From positions 1 to 5,271 of the forward strand of contig VGDJ01000085.1 of the NCBI GenBank assembly GCA_016869775.1: 5,271 bases of DNA, written 5' to 3'. Every line of letters begins with the position of its first letter. Positions within the stretch are counted from its first letter, which is position 1. The translations under genes were made by a program, and so were the position numbers. The notes beneath the pieces were generated by a model, which was not told the DNA's origin, searched no databases, and worked only from the letters and a program-made list of their open reading frames with translations. The stretch comes from Alphaproteobacteria bacterium (GTDB taxonomy: Bacteria > Pseudomonadota > Alphaproteobacteria > Rickettsiales > UBA1997). Positions 5,181-5,271 of the stretch are shown in pieces.

Positions 5181-5271
5181 ATGAATTTTTTACATAAAAT
5201 GCGTATTATTCTAATCATACAATATCCATGTTGCTACAATCTTGCGTAACTCAAAACATGACTAAAATTGA
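5181..5271 (+). pseudogene. Possible broken N-terminus of a family 2 glycosyltransferase (window edge)
   Basis: From ATG 5181 the frame reads MNFLHKMRIILIIQYPCCYN, then LA, stop, LKT, stop, LKL up to the edge. Family 2 glycosyltransferases of the dolichol-phosphate-mannose type commonly begin with LIIQIPCYNE(E/A)xTLxxTL, so the pattern fits with one extra codon and two stops (TAA 5247-5249, TGA 5259-5261). AAGGA at 5164-5168 could be a remnant ribosome binding site. A different reading is that an intact gene starts at ATG 5228 or 5258 in another frame and runs out of the window; its 4-14 visible codons cannot be judged. The assignment is from a short motif and is tentative. Confidence 0.33.

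Overview
The window is AT-rich and uses the standard bacterial code. It reads like a stretch of a reduced or decaying bacterial genome. The IspH protein has a proteobacterial look, closest by eye to Alphaproteobacteria. Long AT-rich spacers, gene remnants and a palindrome-rich segment together recall host-associated Rickettsiales-type genomes. That placement is an inference; no rRNA or tRNA is present to confirm it.

Region 1 (1-1993) is a compact plus-strand operon: the last codons of an unidentified gene, then nadA (quinolinate synthase, de novo NAD synthesis), then ispH (HMBPP reductase, last step of the MEP isoprenoid pathway). The spacers are 3 and 2 bases, so the genes are probably co-transcribed. 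Both complete enzymes depend on an oxygen-sensitive [4Fe-4S] cluster with three protein cysteine ligands, and all the expected cysteines are visible.

Region 2 (1994-3360) holds a plausible promoter and one 349-residue protein of unknown function that is lysine-rich, mostly helical and has no signal peptide, followed by an AT-rich spacer.

Region 3 (3361-3964) is a proline-rich tandem-repeat protein. Its reading frame is interrupted at a short GT run. The proline-rich pattern continues in the next frame, so the gene is frameshifted or phase-variable.

Region 4 (3965-5271) has no intact gene I can support. It holds a multiply frameshifted minus-strand remnant of a small DUF486/DMT-type membrane protein (4069-4367), a cluster of hairpins (4526-4709) flanked by a near-perfect palindrome (4719-4748) that resembles a palindromic repeat element, and a possible broken N-terminus of a family 2 glycosyltransferase at the right edge. 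The window thus runs from well-kept core metabolism on the left to gene decay on the right.
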